Below are positions 1 to 5,791 of a DNA stretch of 11,041 nucleotides, piece after piece. The position numbers were made by a program, and so were the translations under genes. How positions within the stretch are numbered: position 1 is the stretch's first letter; the number at the start of each line of letters is the position of its first letter. The notes under the pieces were generated by a model that saw nothing but the letters and a program-made list of their open reading frames with translations, did not search any database and was not told where the DNA came from. The DNA lies in the NCBI GenBank assembly GCA_024636405.1, contig JAGXHC010000005.1, forward strand, positions 1 to 11,041, written 5' to 3'. Source of the stretch: Sulfitobacter sp. (GTDB lineage: Bacteria; Pseudomonadota; Alphaproteobacteria; Rhodobacterales; Rhodobacteraceae).

Positions 1-62
1 AAGAAACACATCCCCAAGAAGGGTGCAACTAAATACCTGATTAATTTAGTCGGAGTTGGCGG

Positions 63-81
63 CCCCGGCACAAGGCCGGGG
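63..81 (-). terminator. GC-rich hairpin downstream of the yghU-like gene, possible terminator
   Basis: A perfect 7-bp inverted repeat (CCCCGGC at 63-69, GCCGGGG at 75-81, 5-base loop) lies ten bases beyond the stop codon of the leftward oxidoreductase gene. On the minus strand it is not followed by a run of T, so it is not a convincing intrinsic terminator. It may only protect the 3' end or be incidental. Bases 1-62 show nothing else I can support. Confidence 0.3.
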
Positions 82-90
82 ATGCCGGTG

Positions 91-960
91 CTATTTGTCC
101 TGTTGCAGCTTGTCCTGGGTCTGGGTGTCAAAATCAGACGCGTCGTGCCGTTCATGCAGTTGCATCGACAGATCGTCGCCAAACGCGCGATTGACCATCC
201 GGCCCCGCGTTACCGCAGGACGTGCATCAATCGCTTTGGCCCATCGCATGACGTTTTTGTAAGACGCGACATCAAGAAATTCAGCCGCGCTATAGAGACG
301 GCCCAGCACAAGCTGGCCGTACCAGGACCAGATCGCCATGTCGGCGATGGAATAATCACCGGCGAAATATTCATTGTCCGCCAGATGCCTGTCCATCACG
401 TCAAGCTGACGCTTGGCTTCCATGGAAAAGCGGTTGATCGGATATTCGTATTTCTCCGGGGCATAGGCGTAGAAATGGCCAAATCCGCCACCAAGGTACG
501 GCGCGCTTCCCATCTGCCAGAATAACCAGCTGAGCGCTTCGGCGCGTTGTGCTGGATCTGTGGGCAAGAAGGCCCCGAATTTTTCCGCAAGGTAAAGCAG
601 GATCGCGCCCGATTCGAACACCCGCTGAGGCGTGGCACCGCTGTGGTCCATCAGGGCCGGAATTTTCGAGTTTGGATTGACTGCGACGAAACCGGAACCG
701 AACTGATCCCCCTCTGAGATGTCGATGATCCAGGCGTCATATTCGGCACCGGTATGTCCAGCGGCAAGCAGTTCTTCCAGCAGGACCGTGACTTTGACGC
801 CGTTGGGCGTGGCCAGCGAGTAGATCTGGAGCGGGTGTTTGCCGACCGGCAGTTCCTTGTCATGGGTCGGGCCGGCGATGGGGCGGTTAATGCTGGCAAA
901 GCGGCCGCCGCTTTCGGCGTCCCATTTCCAGACGGCGGGGGGCGTGTAGGTTTCGGACAT
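91..960 (-). CDS. yghU: Glutathione-dependent disulfide-bond oxidoreductase, YghU family (GST superfamily)
   Basis: Encodes a 289-residue cytosolic GST-superfamily protein, close to full-length E. coli YghU (about 288 residues) and similar over its whole length. YghU-type enzymes use two glutathione molecules and reduce disulfides such as 2-hydroxyethyl disulfide; they show little classical GST conjugation. Visible features are the long family-specific N-terminal extension (residues 1-43, with NRPIAGPTH and PVGKHPLQ), the TPNG glutathione site at 51-54 in place of a catalytic Ser/Tyr/Cys, the cis-proline loop NPNSKIPAL at 95-103, ESGAI at 116-120, the helical C-domain with LGGGFGHFY and the tail LHERHDASDF. 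The ATG at 960 has a GAAAGG ribosome-binding site 9 bases upstream. It is co-directional with rpmJ but separated from it by that gene's strong terminator, so it is probably transcribed alone. The in vivo substrate is unknown. Confidence 0.94.
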   Translation of the reverse strand: MSETYTPPAVWKWDAESGGRFASINRPIAGPTHDKELPVGKHPLQIYSLATPNGVKVTVLLEELLAAGHTGAEYDAWIIDISEGDQFGSGFVAVNPNSKIPALMDHSGATPQRVFESGAILLYLAEKFGAFLPTDPAQRAEALSWLFWQMGSAPYLGGGFGHFYAYAPEKYEYPINRFSMEAKRQLDVMDRHLADNEYFAGDYSIADMAIWSWYGQLVLGRLYSAAEFLDVASYKNVMRWAKAIDARPAVTRGRMVNRAFGDDLSMQLHERHDASDFDTQTQDKLQQDK

Positions 961-1135
961 ATATCGGGCCTTTCAAATTTGACGGCGGGCCGCGACCCGC
1001 CCGGTGGCTGTTGCAAAGGTGGCGCTTTGGCACGCGGTTGCAAGGGATGACCTGTAAGCCCCGCCCATGTGGCGCGCATCTGACCGGCCGGGCCATTGCC
1101 GGGGCGTGGAAATTGCCAGCACCTGTCCGAACGCC

Positions 1136-1162
1136 AAAAGGCCGCCCCGAAGGACGGCCTTT
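1136..1162 (-). terminator. Intrinsic terminator of rpmJ
   Basis: Read on the minus strand this is an 11-bp stem (AAAGGCCGTCC with GGGCGGCCTTT, including one G-U pair) closed by a UUCG tetraloop and ending in a short T tract. It begins about 20 bases after the rpmJ stop. The shape and position are those of a strong rho-independent terminator. It separates rpmJ from the yghU-like gene downstream. Confidence 0.92.
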
Positions 1163-1183
1163 CAAACGCACGGATGCGATGGT

Positions 1184-1309
1184 TCAGCCCTGGCGGGCTT
1201 TGAACCGGCGCTGTGTCTTGTTGATCACGTAAACGCGGCCTTTGCGACGCACGACACGGCAGTCACGGTGCCGGTTCTTAAGCGAGCGGAGCGAATTGCG
1301 AACTTTCAT
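1184..1309 (-). CDS. rpmJ: 50S ribosomal protein L36 (zinc-independent C-minus type)
   Basis: A 41-residue basic protein beginning [14 protein letters not shown] and ending [10 protein letters not shown], which is the L36 signature. L36 is a small late-assembling protein of the large ribosomal subunit. The classical form binds zinc through three Cys and one His. This copy has only one Cys (in DCRVV) and the slightly longer alphaproteobacterial length, so it is the zinc-free form. A longer in-frame reading starts upstream, but the ATG at 1309 is chosen because GGAAGGA lies 7 bases before it and homologues begin MKV. It sits 78 bases downstream of tRNA-Val on the same strand and is followed by a strong terminator. 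Like many rpmJ genes in this group it lies outside the main ribosomal operons. Confidence 0.96.
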   Translation of the reverse strand: MKVRNSLRSLKNRHRDCRVVRRKGRVYVINKTQRRFKARQG

Positions 1310-1387
1310 GTTCTTATCCTTCCATCTATGGCGCGGGCCAGCGCCGGGTTGCGGGCGACCCTGCCGAAGCAGAGCCAGTGAAACAGG

Positions 1388-1462
1388 TGGTGGGCGATAC
1401 TGGGATCGAACCAGTGACCCCTTCGATGTCAACGAAGTGCTCTACCGCTGAGCTAATCACCC
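1388..1462 (-). tRNA. tRNA-Val (anticodon GAC)
   Basis: Folds by eye into a complete cloverleaf on the minus strand. The 7-bp acceptor stem is GGGTGAT with ATCGCCC (one G-U pair), the D arm is GCTC/GAGC, the anticodon stem is CTTCG/CGAAG around the loop TTGACAT (anticodon GAC, plus-strand bases 1428-1430), and the T arm is ACTGG TTCGATC CCAGT. The discriminator is A, and CCA is encoded (bases 1388-1390). It reads GUC and GUU valine codons. It lies upstream of rpmJ in the same direction and may share its transcript. No obvious promoter stands directly before its 5' end. Confidence 0.97.
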
Positions 1463-1549
1463 CCTATGTAACGCGAAAATCTTTGCCCCAAACAAAAATG
1501 GGGCGCGAAGTGCCGCGCCGGTTTGGGTGCTATAAAAGGAGTCGGGCAT

Positions 1550-1630
1550 ATGATCAAGGGCTTTTGGCTTTGTTATAAAATGCGCTATGTTCCCGATCAG
1601 AGGATATGTGATGCCAAAGACCGCGTTTGA
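1550..1630 (+). CDS. Possible 26-residue leader micro-ORF overlapping the start of the N-formylglutamate amidohydrolase gene
   Basis: An ATG at 1550 preceded by AAGGAG (1536-1541) at 8-base spacing opens a 26-codon reading frame that ends in TGA at 1628-1630. That is 17 bases inside the next gene, in a different frame. The peptide (beginning MIKGFWLCYKM) resembles nothing I know. The ribosome-binding site is better than that of the downstream gene, which would suit translational coupling. Against this, a TATAAA at 1531-1536 could be a -10 element, in which case the transcript would start after the Shine-Dalgarno. Existence of the peptide is unproven. Confidence 0.25.
   Translation: MIKGFWLCYKMRYVPDQRICDAKDRV
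1598..1604 (+). promoter_or_regulatory. Ribosome-binding site deciding the start of the N-formylglutamate amidohydrolase gene
   Basis: CAGAGGA lies 6 bases before the ATG at 1611. The alternative in-frame ATG at 1587 has no comparable site in front of it. This favours the protein starting MPKTAF rather than eight residues earlier. Confidence 0.6.
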
Positions 1631-2471
1631 AGTTCTGCATCCGGACCGGAACCGGTCCTGCGTGGTGTTTGCCTCGCCCCATTCGGGACGGGATTATGCA
1701 TGGTCGTTCCTGCGCTCCACCGTGTTGGATGAACATGCGATCCGGTCTTCGGAAGACGCATTTGTGGATCAGTTTTTCGAATGTGCGCCGCTGTTCGGGG
1801 CACCGTTCATCAAGGCGGGCGCGCCGCGCGCCTATGTGGATCTCAACCGCTCAAGTGATGAGCTTGATCCTGCGCTGATCGAAGGGGTGCGCAGGCAGGG
1901 CCACAACCCGCGTGTGGCGTCGGGTCTGGGGGTGATCCCGCGCGTCGTGGCCAATGGACGTGCGATCTACCGGGGTAAGATGTTGCTTTCGGAAGCTGAA
2001 CACAGAATTCAGAATTATTGGCATCCCTATCACGATATGCTGCAAAAACTGTTGGATGGCGCGCATCGGCGGCATGGTCAGGCGGTCCTGATCGACTGCC
2101 ATTCGATGCCGCACGAGGCGATGGACAGCGTTGCGCGTGCCGGGATCAGACAGCCTGATGTGGTGCTGGGCGACCGTTTCGGCGCGGCAGCAAGCGGCGA
2201 TGTTGTTGACCGCGTGGAGGCGGCGTTTGCCAGTGCAGGATTTGCCGTGACACGCAACGCCCCCTTTGCCGGCGCCTATATCACACAGGCCTATGGTCGG
2301 CCGTCGCGCGGCCAGCACGCGGTGCAGGTTGAAATCGACCGATCGCTTTACATGAACGAAGCGCTGATTCGGCCCAACGGCAATTTTGAAGCGGTACAGG
2401 AAGCGTTGCGCGCTGTGGTCAGCGAAGTGGCGCAGATCGGCCAGGGCCGGGTGCCACTGGCGGCGGAGTAG
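1611..2471 (+). CDS. N-formylglutamate amidohydrolase family protein
   Basis: A 286-residue cytosolic protein of the FGase family. Characterised members are metal-dependent hydrolases that remove formate from N-formyl-L-glutamate, the last step of one histidine degradation route. Family landmarks are ASPHSGRDY at 21-29, YVDLNR at 75-80, LIDCHSMP at 160-167 (the His and Asp are likely metal or catalytic residues) and VEIDRSLYM from 240. The ATG at 1611 is preferred over 1587 because of the ribosome-binding site. No histidine-utilisation genes (hutH, hutU, hutI) are nearby. The protein may therefore be one of the stand-alone paralogues of unproven substrate that alphaproteobacteria often carry, and no hutG name is given. 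It converges on dinB, and the 75 bases between them hold no clear terminator. Confidence 0.9.
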   Translation: MPKTAFEVLHPDRNRSCVVFASPHSGRDYAWSFLRSTVLDEHAIRSSEDAFVDQFFECAPLFGAPFIKAGAPRAYVDLNRSSDELDPALIEGVRRQGHNPRVASGLGVIPRVVANGRAIYRGKMLLSEAEHRIQNYWHPYHDMLQKLLDGAHRRHGQAVLIDCHSMPHEAMDSVARAGIRQPDVVLGDRFGAAASGDVVDRVEAAFASAGFAVTRNAPFAGAYITQAYGRPSRGQHAVQVEIDRSLYMNEALIRPNGNFEAVQEALRAVVSEVAQIGQGRVPLAAE

Positions 2472-2546
2472 GGGCGCACGGACGGGAAATTGGCGCGCGT
2501 GCGTATCGGGCACCATGGCTGTTCGTCCCTGTAGCTGCTCGGACAA

Positions 2547-3800
2547 TCAGCGCAACGCGCGCCCCTTGACGATGGCCTTGTCGCCAAATCTGGTGCGGAT
2601 GCTGTCGGTGGCGCGTTCTGCGCGGCTTCGCTGTCCTGCCGTGGGGTCAAGCAGATCGCCCGCCGGATCGATCCCGGCGTCCGCGCTGAGATCGGAAATA
2701 CCACAGCCCAGCAAGCGGTAGGGGCCGGGATCCGCCATTTGATCAAGCAACCCCCGCGCCGTTCGGTAAATGCGATCAGCCAGCTGGGTCGGCTCGTGCA
2801 GCGACACGCGGCGTGTGACCAGCGCGTGACTGCTGCGTTTGAGCTTGAGGGTGACGACGCGGCCGGCAAGCCCCTTGGCCTTGGCGCGGTCCGCGACCTT
2901 TTGGGCCATGCGCCAGATGTGGCCATCCAGAAGATCGGCATCCGCGGTGTCTTCGTTGAAAGTGGTTTCCGAACTGATCGATTTTATCGGTTCATGGGCC
3001 GATACGCGGCGTCGGTCCTGACCACGGGCCAGATGCCAAAGCCGATCCCCCATCCCGCCAAACCGCGCAACGAGATCCTGCTTTTCCCACCGCAACAAGT
3101 CCGAGAAGGTGCGGATACCCGCCTTGTCCAGCGCGGCCTGACTGGCCGCGCCGACACCCCAGATCATGCGCACGGGTTTATCGCGCAGAAACGCGGCGGT
3201 TTCAGCGACGCCGATGACGGAAAACCCGTGCGGCTTGTCGAGATCGGAGGCAACCTTGGCGAGGAATTTATTGTGGCTCAGGCCGATGGACCCGGTCAGG
3301 CCCAATTCTGTCTTCATCCGCCGCACCAGCCGTGCCAGCATCACCGCCGGTGGCGCGCCGTGCAGCCGTGCCGTGCCGGTCATGTCCAGGAACGCCTCAT
3401 CCAGCGACAAGGGCTCGATGGCGGGGGTAAGTTCTTCCATCATTGCGCGGATGGCGCGCGAGGCGTCGACATAGGCCTCCATCCGGGGTTTGATGATCAC
3501 TGCCTCGGGGCAAAGTTTGAGCGCCTGAAACATCGGCATCGCCGAACGCACGCCGCGTATCCGGGCAACGTAGCAGGCGGTGGACACCACGCCGCGCCGT
3601 CCGCCGCCAATGATCACGGGCTTGCCCTCCAACGCGGGGTTGTCGCGTTTTTCGACGGAGGCATAGAAGGCATCGCAATCCATATGTGCTATGGACAGCG
3701 CGAACAGTTCGGGATGAGTCGTGATGCGCGGACTGCCACAGGTGGGGCAGCGCCGGGATGTGACGGTTTGACAAAGGCAGTCGCGGCAGAGGGCAGCCAT
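2547..3800 (-). CDS. dinB: DNA polymerase IV (Y-family translesion polymerase) with N-terminal zinc ribbon
   Basis: A 417-residue Y-family polymerase that copies damaged DNA without proofreading and can produce mutations. Catalytic residues are all present: Asp41 in HMDCDAFYASVE, Asp134-Glu135 in SLDEAF, and Tyr46 as the likely steric gate against ribonucleotides. The palm and fingers follow (VVSTACYVAR, IKPRMEAYVD), then helix-hairpin-helix contacts (IWGVG) and the little finger (ISSETTF). Residues 5-21 hold CRDC-x9-CPTC, a zinc-ribbon motif absent from E. coli DinB. An upstream GTG at 3809 is in frame, but the ATG at 3800 puts the ribbon at the N-terminus as in relatives. Neither start has a good Shine-Dalgarno, so the start is uncertain. 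The gene is divergent from the NUDIX gene. I saw no clear LexA box in the 58-base gap. No imuA, imuB or dnaE2 is adjacent. Confidence 0.95.
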   Translation of the reverse strand: MAALCRDCLCQTVTSRRCPTCGSPRITTHPELFALSIAHMDCDAFYASVEKRDNPALEGKPVIIGGGRRGVVSTACYVARIRGVRSAMPMFQALKLCPEAVIIKPRMEAYVDASRAIRAMMEELTPAIEPLSLDEAFLDMTGTARLHGAPPAVMLARLVRRMKTELGLTGSIGLSHNKFLAKVASDLDKPHGFSVIGVAETAAFLRDKPVRMIWGVGAASQAALDKAGIRTFSDLLRWEKQDLVARFGGMGDRLWHLARGQDRRRVSAHEPIKSISSETTFNEDTADADLLDGHIWRMAQKVADRAKAKGLAGRVVTLKLKRSSHALVTRRVSLHEPTQLADRIYRTARGLLDQMADPGPYRLLGCGISDLSADAGIDPAGDLLDPTAGQRSRAERATDSIRTRFGDKAIVKGRALR

Positions 3801-3858
3801 GCAGTACACCGGGCAGGGATCTGGTGCGCCACATTAGCGGAGCGACGGGAGATTGAAC

Positions 3859-4299
3859 ATGGTTTTTCACGGTGCAAAACTGGCGCTTTATATGGGTGAC
3901 AAGCTGGCTGTGATCTTGCGGGATGAGATCGCGGGCCTGCCGTTTGCGGGGTATTGGGATCTGCCGGGTGGCGGGCGCGAAGGCGATGAGACGCCGCTTG
4001 CGTGCGCGTTGCGCGAATGTCGCGAGGAATTGGGCCTGCGTGTGCCGCCTGATGCCGTGATCTGGCAGGCGCGGTTCAACGAAGGGGAACAGGTGAAGTG
4101 GTTTTTCGTCGGACGGCTGCCCGAAACGGCGGCGAAGGATGTTGTATTTGGCAACGAGGGGCAGCGGTGGACCCTGATGGAAGAGGCCGTGTTTCTGGCG
4201 CATCCCAAAGCGGTCCCGGCATTTCAGGACAGGTTGCGGACCTATCTTGAGGCAGAGCAGGACAGCGCGGGGAAACGAAAAGCCCCCCGCCATTTTTAA
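3859..4299 (+). CDS. NUDIX hydrolase
   Basis: A 146-residue NUDIX-superfamily pyrophosphohydrolase, cleaving a nucleoside diphosphate linked to another group. The Nudix box fits the consensus fully at residues 38-60: Gly38, Glu44, then RECREELGL from 52, with the Glu pair 56-57 as likely metal ligands. WDLPGGG (33-39) precedes it. The substrate cannot be read from the sequence; MutT-like clean-up of oxidised nucleotides is one option. The ATG at 3859 is chosen because GGGAGA (3847-3852) lies 6 bases upstream; a TTG two codons earlier is unlikely. The stop codon sits in the loop of a hairpin that acts as a terminator for the opposite strand. The shared short intergenic region with dinB means the two promoters must lie very close together or overlap. 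Confidence 0.92.
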   Translation: MVFHGAKLALYMGDKLAVILRDEIAGLPFAGYWDLPGGGREGDETPLACALRECREELGLRVPPDAVIWQARFNEGEQVKWFFVGRLPETAAKDVVFGNEGQRWTLMEEAVFLAHPKAVPAFQDRLRTYLEAEQDSAGKRKAPRHF

Positions 4300-4307
4300 G
4301 CGGGGGG
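4279..4307 (-). terminator. Intrinsic terminator of the leftward pyrF unit or sRNA
   Basis: A perfect 8-bp GC stem (CCCCCCGC 4283-4290 with GCGGGGGG 4300-4307) around a 9-base loop. On the minus strand it is followed by CTTTTCGTTT, a fair T tract. On the plus strand it is followed by AGGTGACG, so it is not a good terminator for the NUDIX gene whose stop codon it contains. Confidence 0.75.
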
Positions 4308-4414
4308 AGGTGACGAACTTCAGGAAGAACCAGTTCGTCGGGGAGTATCACCTAGGTTAAAGCTAACATAACTATGTCTTAGGACATAGGCAGGAATACC
4401 TGACCCGGAGGTCA
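4279..4414 (-). ncRNA. Hairpin-rich RNA downstream of pyrF: structured 3' UTR or small RNA candidate, family not recognised
   Basis: Between the pyrF stop and the leftward terminator the minus strand has an unusual density of perfect stem-loops. In order they are TGACC/GGTCA (4401-4405 with 4410-4414), AGG/CCT inside CAGGAATACCTG, CTATGTC/GACATAG with a 4-base loop (4372-4378 with 4383-4389), GTTA/TAAC (4356-4359 with 4364-4367), GACGAACT/AGTTCGTC (4312-4319 with 4332-4339), and the terminator hairpin. In the RNA, the loop of the 8-bp stem is pyrimidine-rich (GGTTCTTCCTGA) and ACCTCCCCCC precedes the last stem. Such C/U-rich stretches can pair with ribosome-binding sites in known anti-SD small RNAs. 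I could not name a promoter, so a processed pyrF 3' end is as likely as an independent gene. Confidence 0.45.
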
Positions 4415-4464
4415 AGTTACAAATTGTGTTGGATTTGATACAGTCTGTGGTTGAATCTTTGGTT

Positions 4465-5157
4465 TTATTGGGAAATTTCGGCAAGCACAGCGCGGGCAGC
4501 AGCGGCAGGATCATCCGATTGCCAGATCGGTCTTCCGATAACGATATGGTCGGCCCCGTCGGAAATCGCCTGCGCAGGGGTCGCGACGCGTTTTTGATCC
4601 CCCAGCGCCGCACCTGCCGGGCGGACGCCGGGCGTTACAATCAGACGGCCTTGGGCCTCTGGAAGGGCGCGGATTGCCGCTGCTTCGTTTGGGGAGGCGA
4701 TGACGCCATCAGCACCGGCTTCAAATGCGCGGGCGGCGCGGGTCAGCACCATCTCGGCCAGATCGCCTTGCTGGATCATGGCGGCGTCCAGATCGCTGCG
4801 ATCAAGCGACGTGAGAATGGTTACCGCCAAAATCTTGAGGTCGCTGCCGGCGGCCCCCTGTTTGGCGGCGTGCACGACATGCGGATCACCGTGGACAGTC
4901 AGGAAATCCAGATCAAAGCGTGCCAGACCGCGCACAGCTGCTTCGACCGTTGCGCCGATGTCGAACAGTTTCATGTCCAGAAAGATGCGTTTGCCGTGAT
5001 CCTGGATCAGTTCATTGGCAAGTCCGAGGCCACCACCCGTCAGCATACCGAGACCGATCTTGTAAAATCCGACGTCATCGCCAAGCTTTTGTGCAAGCGC
5101 GAGGCCGGCAATGGCGTCCGGGACATCAAGGGCGACAATTAGGCGGTCATCAGACAT
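4465..5157 (-). CDS. pyrF: Orotidine 5'-phosphate decarboxylase
   Basis: A 230-residue TIM-barrel enzyme that decarboxylates OMP to UMP, the last step of de novo pyrimidine synthesis, in the cytoplasm. The catalytic charge network is complete: Asp11 (VALDV), Lys33 (FYKIG), and Asp61, Lys63, Asp66 in LDMKLFDIGATV. The phosphate-binding end is also present (TPGVRP and IGRPIW with its Arg). Length matches the short bacterial group I family. The ATG at 5157 has GGAG 7 bases upstream, partly inside a leader hairpin. It lies downstream of the 104-residue orphan gene on the same strand, but that gene's terminator intervenes, so pyrF probably has its own promoter within about 90 bases. Its transcript likely ends at the terminator near 4279. 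Confidence 0.97.
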   Translation of the reverse strand: MSDDRLIVALDVPDAIAGLALAQKLGDDVGFYKIGLGMLTGGGLGLANELIQDHGKRIFLDMKLFDIGATVEAAVRGLARFDLDFLTVHGDPHVVHAAKQGAAGSDLKILAVTILTSLDRSDLDAAMIQQGDLAEMVLTRAARAFEAGADGVIASPNEAAAIRALPEAQGRLIVTPGVRPAGAALGDQKRVATPAQAISDGADHIVIGRPIWQSDDPAAAARAVLAEISQ

Positions 5158-5158
5158 G

Positions 5159-5192
5159 GCAGGGCTCCGGGTTTGGTTGCAAACGGCCCTGC
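5159..5192 (-). promoter_or_regulatory. Nested hairpin over the pyrF ribosome-binding region
   Basis: On the minus strand the last 35 bases before the pyrF ATG form an outer 7-bp stem (GCAGGGC/GCCCTGC, plus coordinates 5159-5165 with 5186-5192). Within it is an inner 5-bp stem (GTTTG/CAAAC, 5171-5175 with 5180-5184) capped by four bases. The GGAG Shine-Dalgarno (5165-5168) sits at the junction: three bases fall in the bulge and one in the outer stem. The outer stem fills the spacer right up to the start codon. Folding would limit ribosome access. A regulatory role is inference. Confidence 0.4.
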
Positions 5193-5244
5193 TTTACGCG
5201 CCGCACGGCGGCAAGTCCATGATGGCCAGATCGAAAATAGACAG

Positions 5245-5276
5245 AAAAAAACCCGGAAAGCGCGAAGCTTTCCGGG
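5245..5276 (-). terminator. Strong intrinsic terminator of the 104-residue orphan gene unit
   Basis: On the minus strand a perfect 10-bp stem (CCCGGAAAGC/GCTTTCCGGG, plus coordinates 5252-5261 with 5267-5276) with a 5-base loop is followed directly by seven T. This is a textbook rho-independent terminator between the orphan gene and pyrF. Confidence 0.95.
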
Positions 5277-5393
5277 CGAGTATCAGAGACTGTGCAGGCA
5301 GGCAGACGTCTCTGCGTTGCGGAAAGCTGCATCGGGACAGTGAGATGCAGCGGCAGGTTCCGCAATATCGGTGCGCGGCGACGGGCGCCGCGC
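5245..5393 (-). ncRNA. Four consecutive hairpins after the orphan gene: structured 3' UTR or sRNA candidate
   Basis: The 150 bases from the orphan gene's stop to the T7 tract are almost entirely self-complementary. Reading the minus strand there is an 8-bp stem (5373-5380 with 5386-5393), then a two-tier hairpin with 8-bp outer arms (5317-5324 with 5358-5365) and 8-bp inner arms (GCTGCATC 5326-5333 with GATGCAGC 5344-5351), then a 7-bp stem (CAGAGAC 5284-5290 with GTCTCTG 5308-5314, 17-base loop), then the 10-bp terminator stem. All are perfect Watson-Crick by eye. No plausible protein lies here. I do not recognise an Rfam family. It could be released from the mRNA by processing or be a stabilising 3' UTR. 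Confidence 0.5.
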
Positions 5394-5397
5394 GAAT

Positions 5398-5712
5398 TCA
5401 GGCGGCGCGGCGGCCGGGCAGGTGCACAATGCTTTCGAGCCAGCGCAGGGGATCGAAAGACGGCCGACCAGCGCGCTGCGACGGGGTGTGACGCGTTATT
5501 TCGGAGAACATGCCGCCGCGCGTTTTATGACGGCGCAGCGCTTGTTTCGTCAGCCCATGTGCGGCGTCCTCGAACGTCATGGAAATGGGCGCGTCGATTG
5601 CGCAGGCATATTTACGGAAACGATCGCCATCATGGATAGTCACTAGAGCTTCGAAGCTTTGAGTGGCCGCGTTATAGATGACATCGGTCAACTGAATGGG
5701 GCGCGTCTGCAT
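5398..5712 (-). CDS. Conserved-looking orphan protein of unknown function, 104 residues
   Basis: I do not recognise a named domain. The protein is soluble, with no signal peptide or membrane segment. The N-terminal half (about 1-45) looks beta-rich (PIQLTDVIYN, FEALVTIHD, YACAIDAPI). The second half is basic and probably helical (FEDAAHGLTKQALRRH), ending in an Arg-rich tail with DPLRWLESIV and LPGRRAA. It has one Cys, at 37. It is judged real because AAGAGGT sits at good spacing before the ATG at 5712, GC at the third position is high, and a strong terminator and structured 3' region follow. A TAGAAT on the minus strand (5736-5741) could be its -10 element, though no good -35 accompanies it. 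It lies between pyrF and clpB and is divergent from clpB. Function unknown. Confidence 0.75.
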   Translation of the reverse strand: MQTRPIQLTDVIYNAATQSFEALVTIHDGDRFRKYACAIDAPISMTFEDAAHGLTKQALRRHKTRGGMFSEITRHTPSQRAGRPSFDPLRWLESIVHLPGRRAA

Positions 5713-5791
5713 CGTATTTACCTCTTGGGTTCATTATTCTAAGTGAGCGGTGTTTTCCTGTGTCGCTCTGAATAAAGAACGCATCATGTGG

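Noticed and set aside
1485..1519. Overlapping inverted repeats GCCCCA/TGGGGC and GGCGCG/CGCGCC upstream of tRNA-Val
   Set aside because: Both could form, but they exclude each other partly, and there is no upstream leftward gene that would need a terminator here; left as unassigned.
1378..1578. Reading frame containing [12 protein letters not shown]
   Set aside because: This is a translation of the tRNA-Val gene in the wrong sense, a well-known annotation artefact.
1851..2546. 231-codon minus-strand reading frame opposite the N-formylglutamate amidohydrolase gene
   Set aside because: Overlaps a gene with clear family motifs, and the translation has no known domain.
3800..3809. GTG at 3809 as dinB start
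   Set aside because: Adds only three residues, has no Shine-Dalgarno, and relatives begin right before the CRDC motif; the ATG at 3800 is preferred but not certain.
2739..3899. 386-codon plus-strand reading frame across dinB
   Set aside because: It is antisense to an unmistakable DNA polymerase IV and shows no domain of its own; long antisense frames are expected in GC-rich codon usage.
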